DNA of 64,000 nt, taken from Argyresthia goedartella (lineage: Eukaryota > Arthropoda > Insecta > Lepidoptera > Argyresthiidae). Location of the stretch: assembly GCA_949825045.1 (NCBI GenBank), contig OX463808.1, forward strand, positions 24,365,674 to 24,429,673, in the 5' to 3' direction. The notes beneath the pieces are model-generated. The model searched no databases. It was not told where the DNA came from and saw nothing but the letters and a program-made list of their open reading frames with translations. Both the position numbers and the translations under genes were made by a program. Shown here in pieces: positions 31,101 to 44,400 of this stretch (the first letter of the stretch is position 1; each line of letters begins with the position of its first letter).

Positions 31101-34100
31101 TAAATTAAAAAACCAAAATCAAAATATTTTTTCTCCCTTCCCTTCGAACCCCTAAAACAGTAAGCGATAAGCGTATCGCTTACTAAGTAAGCGATACGCC
31201 AAAAAAGTGTTGTAAAAGCGGACTAACCCGAATTTCACTCGGTAAATGTTTGGATATTTTTAATGAAAGATCTTTAAATATCTTAAGTAAAGCTACTTTG
31301 GCTTACTTACCTAAACAGGTATTTTTATCTTTGTTGACACCAAAACAAATCCTAGCACAGTGGACGGGAAAATTGTAGAATATTAACGACCCCCAATGCT
31401 GTTTTTCGAGATAGTTAGGTTTTTAGTACCATTTCAGGAATTTTCTAGGTGATAGTTAATTGTAAAGTAGATTTGAATGTGGAATCTCAGAAAACAACTT
31501 TTCGCGATTCAGTGATATTTTTTTATTAAGGATAACAGAAAAAAATCTTTGACTAAAATTCGGATAATCCGGGGGATGTTTATCTATAATATAACATCCT
31601 TAAAAGATGTTGCAGTTATCATATTAACTCAAAGCGCCCATTGCGATTACTATCCCCCCGTTATTAACCGCCCTTCCCTCCCAGGCGACGACCTCGGCGC
31701 GCTTATGCTGCGCGAGAGTGTGATGCGTACGCAGCAGATCTCCTGTCCTTCTCTGGCGTGGCTGCTGCCCTCGCCATTGCTATGGAAACCGTCAGAGGTG
31801 CTAGTGCAGACCGACAAGTTTAATTATACCATCAATGACCTTCAGAAGCTGTTTCTGTGAGTATTGAAAAACGCAATTTATAAATTGTAATATCATACTT
31901 AGAACTAGATATAGGTATAAGCCCCGCAGAATGGTTATGGGCGTAGTTTCAAGGCGTGTGTCATCATAGAGACGTCAGTTCCTGTGAGTGTAGTTAGCAG
32001 ACAAATAAAAAGTTGCTCCAAGTAGGTCCAATCATATTTCTCAATACAGGGTGTTTAGTGCGTCGTTTGCCAAATTAAAATTGCGGATAGAATCTCCACT
32101 ACATCTCTACACACTACTCCACACAATAGGTCCACAAAAAATGTTTTGGCCCAACGGATTTTTTTATTATAATATTTTTAACTTTTTTGAAAAATCATCC
32201 AGAATAACTACTTTAAACTTAAATAAATCAAAAAGTTATGTTAACCAAGTTACAAAAGTTAAAGAAAACCTGCAATTATTTACTGTTATTGGTTGTGAAA
32301 TGTTGTACGGTTCTATTATAGTCAAAAATACTGGAAATTAACATCTAGTTTTTTTTATTGACTCACAAATATTTTTTCAAGAAGTGAAATTCTGTAACGA
32401 ATCATCTTTGACTTGCCATAAAAAAAAAACTAAATGAGGCTTTTTTTTTTTGAAAGTTTTTTAAAAAGTTCTTTTTTTAATAATGTACAATATTGCCATA
32501 AAACCATTACTAAGTTCATTAATTTGCCAACTTTGTATCGGGCGGGCGGTAAGCATACAGCTGATATTCGACAGGTATGTAAGAATAAACATGATTTTGG
32601 AGTTAGAAAGAAATTTTCAATTGTTCTTTGATCACAAAACACATTATTTATAAAAAATAATAACAAATCTTGCTCGAATTGCCGACATTCATTGCGTATG
32701 CACGCGTAACATCGATTCCTTATTTCTACAGAGGTAGTTCGTAAGCAAAGTTCCTCTTTAATTACGGCGAATGCTGATTGTATCCGCTGGGATAAATCTT
32801 CTCTAGATTATCTAGCGAAGACTAACTCTTTCGCCTGTCCCCAGATGTAGAAGTCTAAAGGTGTCAGGTCTAGAGAACGTGTAGGCCATGGAATAGGTCC
32901 ATCCCTCTTTATCCACGAATTTAATTTGGGAAAACATCCCTGACTGCAGTTCTTCAGTGAGCTGGACAACCGTCTTGCTGGAAGACGATAGGCCTGTCTT
33001 CATTGAAAAGTGGCACCACTGCCAACAATTCTGGTAGGACATTGAGTAAAAAATCAAGAAAATTTTCCCCGTCCAGAATATCGGATAGGAAGTGTGGTCC
33101 AATGACTTCATTTCCAACGACTCCTGCCCAAACATTGATTTTTAATCTCCTCTGGAAACTCCTCTGTCTTTTGACCCGTGGGTTCTGTCCTTTCGACGAC
33201 CAGTGGTGCAGATTGTGGAGATTTAGAATTGCCTCTTTTGTAAATTTGGACTCGTCCGTCCGTAGGATACTTTAAAAAAAGTCACGTTCCTCCAGGTTTG
33301 TTTGCAGCAGAAAACGACAAATCCGGACACGTGTTCCAAAGTCGTTATTTTCGAGATTTGTACAATACGGATGAGACCGCATTTAATATTGTGAACATGT
33401 AGATAATTAAAATGAGAAGTAGGTACACAACCGTAAGAGACAAAGCGATGATTCGGCTCCTGGTCGGTGTGGATGCTCCAGCCCCAAAATCTGTTCGTCC
33501 AATTCGACGTTATTTCGAATCACTATCCCTCTAAGTTCACTACATCTTAGAATGCCAGTTTCACGTAAGCGTCGTTATGTCGGTATCAAACCTCGGCAAA
33601 TACTAACAATGCTAACAGCAATAAGCCCCGCGGCCGCCCGACACTCTATCCCTCCGAAAATACGATATTTCTTAGCCCAGTACAATATTAGGAAGTATTC
33701 TGTATTCTGATAAATCTTATGAATAAAAAAGTTTCGGAGTAGACGAGATTCCACCCAGTCTACTTAAAATAAAACATGTGCAGAACAATTGGCATTACCT
33801 TTTTTTACTTATTAACCAATCATTTAATGAAGGTGTTTTCCCCGACCTACTCAAAATATCCTTAATAAAACCACATTAGAAAAATTATAAATACGATCCC
33901 AGTAATTATCGCCCTATTGCTATCTTAACCTCTGCCTAAAAAAATAAAAAGCTATCCGTAACAAATTGTACGCCTTCTGTGAAAAATATAAACACTTTGA
34001 TAACTCCCAAAATGGTTTCCGGAAGAACAGATCGACTACTTTAGCTGTTTATAAATATATACAAGAGGCCCTAAAAATGATCAGATCAATGATACAAAAT

Positions 34101-35453
34101 ACGCAATAGGTATATTTCTTGACATGACGAAGACATTTCAGTTATGTTATAGTCAGTTAGTATAGCTTGAAGTCATAAAAATGAACTTTAAGCTATCCGA
34201 TTACTGTATGTTTTCATTTGAACGCACTCTTAAATATTTTATCGCTAAAATAGCTATGGTAGAATACCTACAATATTTAAATGAGGTCTTATAGCTGTGG
34301 TATAAGAGCTAATTTGCTTGCTGGCGATGTTCGGAATGAAAATCGCAAAACTGGCAACCGTTATTTCTATATTTTTGAATGTTATATATTGAAATGTTTA
34401 GTTATTTTAAATATTCGGTTGTAATAATAAGATGTCGGTTATGTTGACCACCACTAGTCCATAGGAGTGGACAGAGGCGAAGCTTCGGGAAGAGTTCCAT
34501 TGAACTGACCCCAACTCCCCACGCCCCAGAAGACCCCAGATCGATGGAAATAACAACTTTAAAGGGAACGAAACTTAATTGAAAAGATAAGAAAGCATAT
34601 GAGTGTCTGCGCGACGACGAATCGGAAGCCACCCCAACTCTTTACGATATTGAGAAACATAGTCGAATTTTAGCACCCCAAAGATAAACCGAATCTTGAG
34701 ATTCTGAAGTAGTTCAAGTTTGTTCAGTAGATCTTTGTTCGCGCTCGCCCAACAGACATCGGCGTAGTCGATAGAAGAAGGGACTGAGCAAGGGTGATTT
34801 TTGTCTGCCGTGGCAAGAAGTAATGATTATTTATCACAATCAAAATCAAATGTACTTACCTATACTATAATCGCAAGAAACACTTCGTTCGTCACTGGTT
34901 ACTCCGACTTTGTGATAATATCTTCCATCTTTTTTCTATACCTATATAATTTTATTTGAACCTATTCATTTTCTAGTTTCTTAACATCTTTTTGGAAATA
35001 TTGTCTCCATTCAATGTTTAGATTTCCCAGTACCTTTCTAGCTCGAGAATGGATTATTAGATTTTTCCTTTACATATAGACGAAGAGGTAGCCGATGCCA
35101 TTAGAAATACACAACTACAGCTGTAAGCTTCAACGTGAGCAAAATCCAAATCGATAAACAGGCTCGATGCGGACTTGCGCAGTGCTATGGCAAAGGTGAC
35201 GCCAGGGCCTTTGCGAAGAAGGTCCCCTTTTATGGTTTTTTAGGGTTCCGTACCCGAAGGGTGCCAAACGGGACGGTAATAGGGTCCGTATGTCTGTCCA
35301 TCCGTCCGAAAGTCCGTCCGTCCGTCCGTCAGTCACCGGGCTCTATCAACCGAAATAGGTAGAGAGCTGAAATTTTCACAGAATTTTGCTGCCGCAACAG
35401 CAACAAATAATGACACATACCGATTTTCAAGAATTAAAAGAAGTACCTATAGA

Positions 35454-35487
<34 letters not shown>

Positions 35488-38400
35488 AACACAGTTAAAT
35501 GCACAACATTACAGACAATGTCCAATTCATTGTACATATACAAATATACAAATAACAAATATACACTTCCATTTAAATCATAATAAATTATAGTATTTTA
35601 CATGTCAGTTCAAAAAAAAAAAAATGTCAATAATAATAATAATAATTGAATGATAAAAATGTCATTGCAGTCATTTGGAATTATACCTTAATTATATAAC
35701 ACAACCCTGTCATACATTCTCCTCGCAGAACCTTCCACATTCTCGCACAATATGCCTCCATGCATCACCAAACAGATCAGTCAGTGGTGCTGCAGCCAAC
35801 AGAGCGTTGAGACTGTCCCGTGCCCTCACCAGCGGAGACTGCTGGCGCGCCACCGTGCGATGCGCGCCGCACGCTAATAGCCGCCGGTACCTATTATTTA
35901 CGCGCGCGCGTAGATATTTGTCGGGCACGAATAGCGCGCATACGGCACCGACAAGCGCGACACAGTCACTGTCGCCTCGCAACAATCGACACACAGTCAG
36001 AAGCTGCTCGGTATTACGTCTAACCTCTAGTGAGTTGTATCCGAGCATACCCAATATGAAAGCGGATGGATAAAGGTAAGGATAGTATCCAAATTTCCTC
36101 TTATAAAGGTATCGTAGGAAAGCTTTGTGTACCTTCTCGAGCAAAAGTATGTAAGAGCTTTCGTGCGGATTCCAAACAACTGAGCTAGATTCAAGTTTGG
36201 TTCTCACTAGGGCCGTGTATAGAAGCTGGACCACACCCAGATTCCGGAAATCCTTACTATTTCGTATCACGAACCCCAATCTTTTAAAGCATTCCTTGGC
36301 TAAAGTGCTCATGTGCTCATGGAATGTAAGTTTGGGGTCGAACATAACACCGAGGTCCTTAATCGAATACACTCGAGTCAAAGACTCCGTACCGAGTGCA
36401 TACGTCGCGCTTATAGGCTGAGAAGAGCGCGTAAATGACATAACATAACACTTGGCATTATTAAATAGGAGTTTGTTGTTCACACTCCACCTAAGAACCG
36501 CGTCTAAATCATCCTGCAGCAAACTACAATCATCCTCCGAACTTACGGGAAGTATCAGTTTCAGATCGTCCGCATATAGAAGGCAATTGGCGTATTTCAG
36601 CTCAAATTCCAGGTCATTTATCATTATGATAAATAACAACGGACCCAGAATAGACCCTTGGCTGACGCCCGACCGTGTATGGTACGGTTGGGACTCAAAG
36701 CAGCCTTGTCGCACATATTGCTGGCGGTTCCTGAGGTAGTCAGCGAAGAAAACCAACAGCCGTGGGGCAAAACCAATGGCACACAACTTCTTCATTAGGA
36801 CGTCGTTATCGACTCTGTCGAACGCCTTACGGAAGTCCATATAGGCGACGTCCACCTGACATCCCATGTCCATGCACTCAGACACAATCTCGACTAGCGT
36901 CAGCAAGTTGGTGTTTACTGAGCGGCGACTCCTGAATCCGTGTTGCGAGTCAGTCAGATAAGGCGCAATCTGCGAACTGATTTTGCCATATATGATCGAC
37001 TCGATCAGTTTTGCCAAAGAACTTGGTATGGCCATGTTCTTAGCCATTTTGTTTTATTTGTTTATCGGTGAAAATGGACTCTCCTGATCTTATCGGAAAA
37101 GGTTTTTAATTGCAGGTATTGAGTTTTGTTAATCGTAGTTATTTCTCATCATATGATTAATAATTGCTCATTTGAATTATAATAAATACTATTAAGTATT
37201 CTACCATATTTGATTTTATTTCTGTAAATAAGTTACTCAATTTCTATTCACTTCCGGTTTCAATGAGCAAAGAGTATCGTTAACCTGAGTAGATAGTTTA
37301 ATACTTACATACTACATACACAAAACTAACTAACTAGTATTTAATATTTTATTATTTAAAATTAAATAGGTATATGTACTCATACAAAAGACTGTCGTTT
37401 TACGTTTTTTCGTGTACAATGGTATGGAACCCTTCACGTGCGGGTCCGATGTCTTACTCGCACTTGACCGGTTTTTTAAATTACATCTCGATAATGACGC
37501 GTCATTGGAACTTTTGTTGTATCACATATATCACATTGTATCACAGCTGGTAAAATTCTCTACAACTTTGTCATTTTTTACCTATACCCAATCGTTGTTT
37601 AGGATATGAGCTATAAGTGTTCCATTTGAATTCCAGTGATATGGAGCTCCCCAACGCGTGGGAGATGCGGAAGGATACGGAGAAGTTTAAGGGCGATTTC
37701 ACGGCGCCGGGTGTCGAGGTGCACTGTATCTACGGAACCAACATCAGCACTGTGGAGAGGTAGGGATTTTTAAACCCGACGAAAAAGAGGGGTGATATAA
37801 GTATGAATAATCTGGCTGTATATCTGTCTGGGGCACTCTAGCGCTCGAACCGTTGGACGGATTACAATAGTTTTTTTTCTAATTGGTACTAGATAGACCC
37901 CTGCGATAGTTATTAGCTATATTTTATCAAAATCGGTTCAGTGGATCGAAAGTTTTCACTTATCAGCCTAGCAAGGAAACAAGTGAACCAAATTTTCGAC
38001 GTTTAATGTTTCCATAACGTGTCGGGGGTGTTCGATAGACCGCATACACTGTAGATATCTATTTATTTATACCAAATGCTAATAGACCACCCTACACTGT
38101 ATATATCTATTTATTTATACCAAATGATAATAGACCACACTACACTTTAGATATCTATTTATTTATACCAAATGCTAATAGACCACCCTTCACTGTGATA
38201 GGTATATAACAAATGCTATTAGTCCACCCTTCACTGTAGATATTTATTTATTTATACTGGAGGAGAAATGATCGTTCCCCTCCTGTAGGTACCACCTGAG
38301 ATGGCGGCGAGACCCGTGTTCCCAACACGCGGTGGTTGTGGAGAAACGTAATGCCCCTCAACAAAACGTCTCCCCAGTAGACTTGAGTACTGATGAAGTT

Positions 38401-41400
38401 GGTCTGAATAAAATCACCGAATTACACTGACTGATTTATTGACTCTGATGCACTGTACAATAACTAAAAATTAGTATGAAAAAACAACATGGAGGACTCG
38501 CAGCCTCACTGATAACGCTGACCCCAACAAGAGAGCTCAAGAGTGAATGTAAAAAATAAAAGTGACCGACCGACTTAAAACATTGCGGTCCTGAATGAAT
38601 TAACAATTCGTTCTGATATATGAAGCTTTTCATCCAATGCAACCTTTTTGATTTAAATTAAGTAATCAGAAAAACATGTTAATTTTCCGTTACCATTTCC
38701 TCCCGCCCGGGAAAGAACATAACTTAGTAATATATTGATAGAACTTAAACTGATAGTTGAGACAAATCTAGTCTCTACATCTGATAAACTTATGATGACA
38801 TAGTGAATATTGTATCTCATTGTTGACACAACTGACAGGACTCTATGTCCTTACATAATTAACTTACAAATAGCATTATTACTAACCTTATTCTAAAGGT
38901 AATTTACACAATTTAACAACGGGTCTTACAAGCTCTCCCGTTTGAGTTTTTAACTTAACTGATCTGACAACTGAATCCTTTCCTTTATATAATTCTATGA
39001 TACAACCATGCCTCCAATGTAAGGGTGGCGAATTTTCATCAATGATTAAAACAAGATAATGTCCCTTGATACTATCTGAGTGGGTAATAAATGTATTACG
39101 AGACTGAAGTGTATGAAGATATTCGATATGCCATCGTGACCATATAGTTTGATATATTTTTTGAATAACCTGAAACCGTGATAGCCGTGACATTTTGATA
39201 TATTTCCAGTGTGGTTCTGGTAGAGCTACTAAAGGCTGACTGCTCTTTTAAGATGTGCTCATTGTCCAGTAAGAACTGATTAACTTCCCTTAGGTAACTA
39301 TTTGCTCCTACAAAGTTTGTACCTATATCGGATGAATGAGGCTAAACCTCGGCGACTGACAAAACGTGTAAAAGCGGCGATGATAGCCTCAACCGTCAAA
39401 CTTGAAACAACCTCAATATGAACGGCCTTAGTCGCAAGGCACACAAAAATACAAAGATAGACTTTTACTGACTTGGCATTCCGGAGCAGACTGCTCTTTA
39501 CCAGATACGGCCCACCCAGGTCCGTAGCGGCCCCTGAGAATGGCCGCGCTGCTGTGACTCTATCAGCTGGTAAGTCTGACATGAATGTAGGTTGAATGAT
39601 AGGCCTAAATCTGAAACACACAATACATTTTCTGATTATCCGTGAAACTTGACGTCGCACCGACGTTATCCAATATTCTCTTCTGAGAATGGCAATAAGA
39701 GCGTTCGTAGCTGCGTGACAGTATGACTTGTGATAATGACTGATCAATAGCTGAAGAAACTTGTGATCCTTTGGTAATAAATATGGATGCCTAGCTCTAT
39801 AAGGTAAATCTGATCTTGATAATCTGCCTCCGACACGGATAAATCCTTCTTGATCTATGAATATACTGAGCCTTTGAAGTGAAGTACATACAGGTTTCTT
39901 CCTTTCAAGTAACCCTATTTCTTGACTGAAAGCTGACTCTTGTACCTTTCGTACCAATAGTTTCGTGGCCTCTCTTGTCTCATCCAACGAGATGTTTTAC
40001 TGAGTTCCCGTTGCTCCCTGGGCAATCTTAGAATTCTGCAGTATCTCCTGATGTATGCAGTGACATTGACTAGTTTACTGAATGTACTTACTCTTGATAA
40101 TTGAGCTTCATGCCATGGTTCAACTGAGGTGACGACGTGAACTACTCGTTTGAATCCTGATAGGTCATTGGGTGTTATGATATTTGACTTAGGCCAATGT
40201 GACTCATGATTGTGAAGCCATGCTGGTGACCACCAGTCAGTATGATGCAATAACTGTTTAGCTGACATACCTCTTGAAGCACAATTCGCTGGGTTGAACT
40301 CGGTTCTGATATGCTTCCATATCATGAGTCTGACTGATCTCTGAATATCTTGAACTCTATTGCATTGGAATGTCTAAAGCAAATGAGGCTTAGTATTTAA
40401 CCATGACAAAACTATTGATTGTCTGAAGTGACTTCCTTGGCGCTACTCTGGATTTAGCTAACAACAATCTGGCCATGACATTTCCTGATGAGTCTTCTGT
40501 TCTGAGATATATGCATGCTGCATATCCTTGTTCTGAAGCATCTCCAAATCCATGAAGTAAATATGAAACAGCATTTGGCAGTGATACACACCTTGGTAAA
40601 CTAACTGATGATAAATGGGGCAGGTCTTGAATTAGATCCTCCCAGTCTTCCATAACTGAGTCTGATATGGGCTCGTCCCATTATAAACCATCTGAAAATA
40701 ATGTCTGAAGTAATATCTTGAATCTGAAAATGACTGGATTACAATATCCACATGGATCGTACAATCGTGCTATTGTACTGAGTATATGTCGCTTGGTGAC
40801 AGCCTGACCTATAGGTACATTGATCTTATATGATAATGAATCTGACGTGGGATCCCATTGTATTCCTAATAGCTTGATAAAACTCCTATCTTGAGTATCA
40901 AACTGACGTGGGTTCTCACAGTGATCTCCTGGGAGATCTTCCAATAGCTCCTTGCTATTTGATATCCATTTTCTGAGCTCATAATTTGCACTGTTCATCA
41001 TCTCGATGAGTTCTGATTTAAATCCTTAGCTTCCTGAACCGCATTCGCGCCTGTCAATATATCATCTACAAATATATGGCTCCTGATGACTTTCGCTGCT
41101 TGCGAACCTGGGTGACTACCTTCCCAGTCTTCTGCTAATTTTAATAGCGTTCTGATTGAAATAAACGGGCTTGACCTGAGTCCATATGTATTAGTATTTA
41201 ACTCATATAGCTTAAGTTTCTCTGACGGGTCCTTTCTCCTAAGGATTAACTGATATTTCCTGTCTTCTGGGTGAATCCATGTCATTCTGAACATCATTTT
41301 GATATCAGTTGTAAACACAACCTGATGATTTCGGAAATTTAATAATATCTTTGTTATATCATTTTGTAATGGCTCTCCTGAATGCAGACAGATTTAATGA

Positions 41401-44400
41401 AACGCCTGTGGATGTCTTAGCAGACCCATCAAATACAACTCTTAGTTTATCTGACTCTTTCTTAAATATCCCATGGTGTGGAATAATATAGTGTTCTGAA
41501 TCAAACAAATGATGACAAAGACATATGACCAAGTCTTTCATATTCGTCCATGAACTCGTAATATTTTAATCCAAACTGTGGGTTTCTTTTAATTTTGTTT
41601 TCTAATGATTTGAATCTCTGAATCGCGAGACCCTTTGAATCTCCTAAGGTCTGTCTTTCGGATAACATTGGTAACCGTACCATGTATTTACCATCTAGCA
41701 TCCTAGTAGTAGAGGAATTATACAACCCTTCACATTCCTTGTACTCTGGATGGATAGCCTTTTCTGTAGGTAGCTCCACCACCTTCCAGAACCTCTCGAC
41801 GACTTCTTTAAGTCGTGTAGCCAGCACTCCGTAATGATGAACCGATGCGGAACTGTCGTCTGCTACCTGACTCGCCCGAGTCGTTCCCATGATGACATAG
41901 CCGAAGCACGTTCCATATGCCGCGAGGCCTGAAGATGATATAGGAATCTTTGAACCATCATACACATAATTTAGAATATCTGTCCCTAAGATTATATCAA
42001 CCTCCTGGGGTTTATTAAATTCTTCATCAGCTAACTGAAATTCATCTGACTTGTGTTTGATAAGATCCTTAACTTGAATATATTGTGGAGGACATTCCCC
42101 TGTCACTTCATACAATACAATTGCCACAGTACTGATAATTAGAACAAGTGTCCCAACTGGTCGTATGACTATGCAAGTAGACTGTATTTGGCTGACTAAT
42201 GCGTTGATTACTGACTCCATGCATTTCAGTATTAGTAGGTTTCTGACATAATCCTAATTTCTTAACAAATGACTCTTTGATGACTGATACACAAGCTCCT
42301 GTGTCTAATAAAGCTCTTGCTTTTATGTACTGACCTTTACTATTTTTAATAGCTATAATTGCAGTGGGAGAAAAACTAATGGGGACTGACTTAATTCTAT
42401 TCTGACTGACATTACTGACTTTACGTAGTCATAGAGGTGACCTATCCCCTTTGTTGAGTCCAAATCGAAGGCTCTCATAACCTTCTTGAGCAGCTCTGGC
42501 TAGCCGTCCCGGCCTCGATACACCGCGTTGCAAATCATAGGTTCTAGGAGATGCCGGGCTGGGCTCTGATATCTGATCTATAACTGACTGACGACTCGAT
42601 GTTGTGTCGCCCTCCTGATGAGCTTGTAACACTCGTGTATCACGTGTATCGCCTGAAGTGGAGCCATGTTCTGGTTTGACGCCAGCTGAATTGGGGTTGG
42701 CCTGGTCTCTACCTTTAGCATCTTCCACACATAACAAGGTATTATGCATGGTCGACTGACAGTGGCGACACCAATTGCTGTGAGTGCACTCTGACGCATA
42801 GTGCTTTCTCAGACACTTGAAACAATGACCTGAGTTACGTGCCCACACCTTCCTTGTTGAAGGAAGTAACTGATTGAATTTCTTGCACCGATAGCGTGTG
42901 TGATCTGACTGAGAACAATATGAACATCCGCCAACGGACGATACAACCTGAATTTGGGTCCTTGGACGTGCTCCTGTTGGTCTCTTAAGAGTCCTGACGG
43001 CTGGCGGTGATCGGCTGCCTGCTGGCGGTGATCGGCGGCCTGCTTCGCTGACTGCTAACTGAAGCCTGCACTGCTCATCGAGAAGCTCCATCAACTGATT
43101 CAAGGTAGGCAAGACATCCGATTGCCTTCCGTGTCTCTCTTCAAACAAAGATCTGATGCGATGGGGTAGCTTCTGTAGTATCAGATTAACCAATAAATAT
43201 GACCACTGACTGACTGGTAGTCCTAGCTTTGATAGCGCCTGAGTAGATTCTCTCAATGGATAAAATAATACTTGTCTGAGATCTTGTCCTGACTGACTGA
43301 TGGTCGGCAAGTTCAATATGCGACTGATATATGTATCCGCTAACAACCTTTTTATTCTGATAGCGGTCCTTCAAAAGATTAAGCGCCACTGAGTAGATGA
43401 GGTCATCCATGGGTAGGTGTTTTATTAACGAAAGAGCCTCACCGCACAAGGATGCCCTCAAGTAATAGTGTTTCTCTGATTCTGACATATGACCACGCTC
43501 GTGAACTAGCGACTGAAATAAATCATAAAATGAGATCCACTCTGTGAGGTCTCCAGAGAATTTAGGTAGCTCGATGAACGGAAGCTTGGCTGTTACCCGA
43601 CAACCCTCGGTTTTAATTTGATCTGAGCTGTCATTCCTAACTGGTGTTAGTGAAGTGACTGATATAAACAGCGTGTTGACCTCCGTCAATTATGATTTAA
43701 ACTCCTCAAGTTCACCGTCCGCAAAGGTCTTATCTGACTCACCTGACATTAAAATATCGTAGGCCTGAACAAGCTCTGAGTAATATTTGTCAAAACGTTG
43801 ACATATAGCCGGAACCACTGAACTGGATATATCCTCAAAAATGGTTTTGTGGAAGCCCACTTACATTCGATAGCGTGTGGCGAATTTGCCCTTTGCCTTT
43901 GCCACATCCTTGGCTGACATCGTGAACTGATTTAGTCAGTTATATTTTTTAATAACACAATCAATCAATCAATTTCTTATACGGTGGCTTCCATCGGTTT
44001 GATGATTCTGCCAATGTCAAGTTTCAGAAATGACACGTTATTAATTTATTACATGAACTATGTTTCGGTCCAAATCACAGGGTTTCCGGTATCTAGAACA
44101 AACAGGACAACACAATAGATACATAAATATTAAATTATGTTAGTTTAGTTAGACTACAATAAATACAACGATGTAGAGTTAAAGTTTGATGTTATTTACA
44201 TTAATGAAATTGCGAAAGATTTGGATGAATGGAGAATTGACACATGATAATAGATAGGGTTTTCAAATTGGTAGGTCTTGGAATGTACGGCGGAAGATAA
44301 TTGTATAAAGAAGATTTAAGATTGCGGCATTCAAAAAAGATGTGGTCAGCAGAACCCTCCGCAAGACCACACTCACAGAGCGAATTGTCCCTGACCCTTA

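Noticed and set aside
35675..36739. Plus-strand open frames antisense to the LINE reverse transcriptase
   Set aside because: The minus-strand 445-codon frame with clear motifs explains the region.
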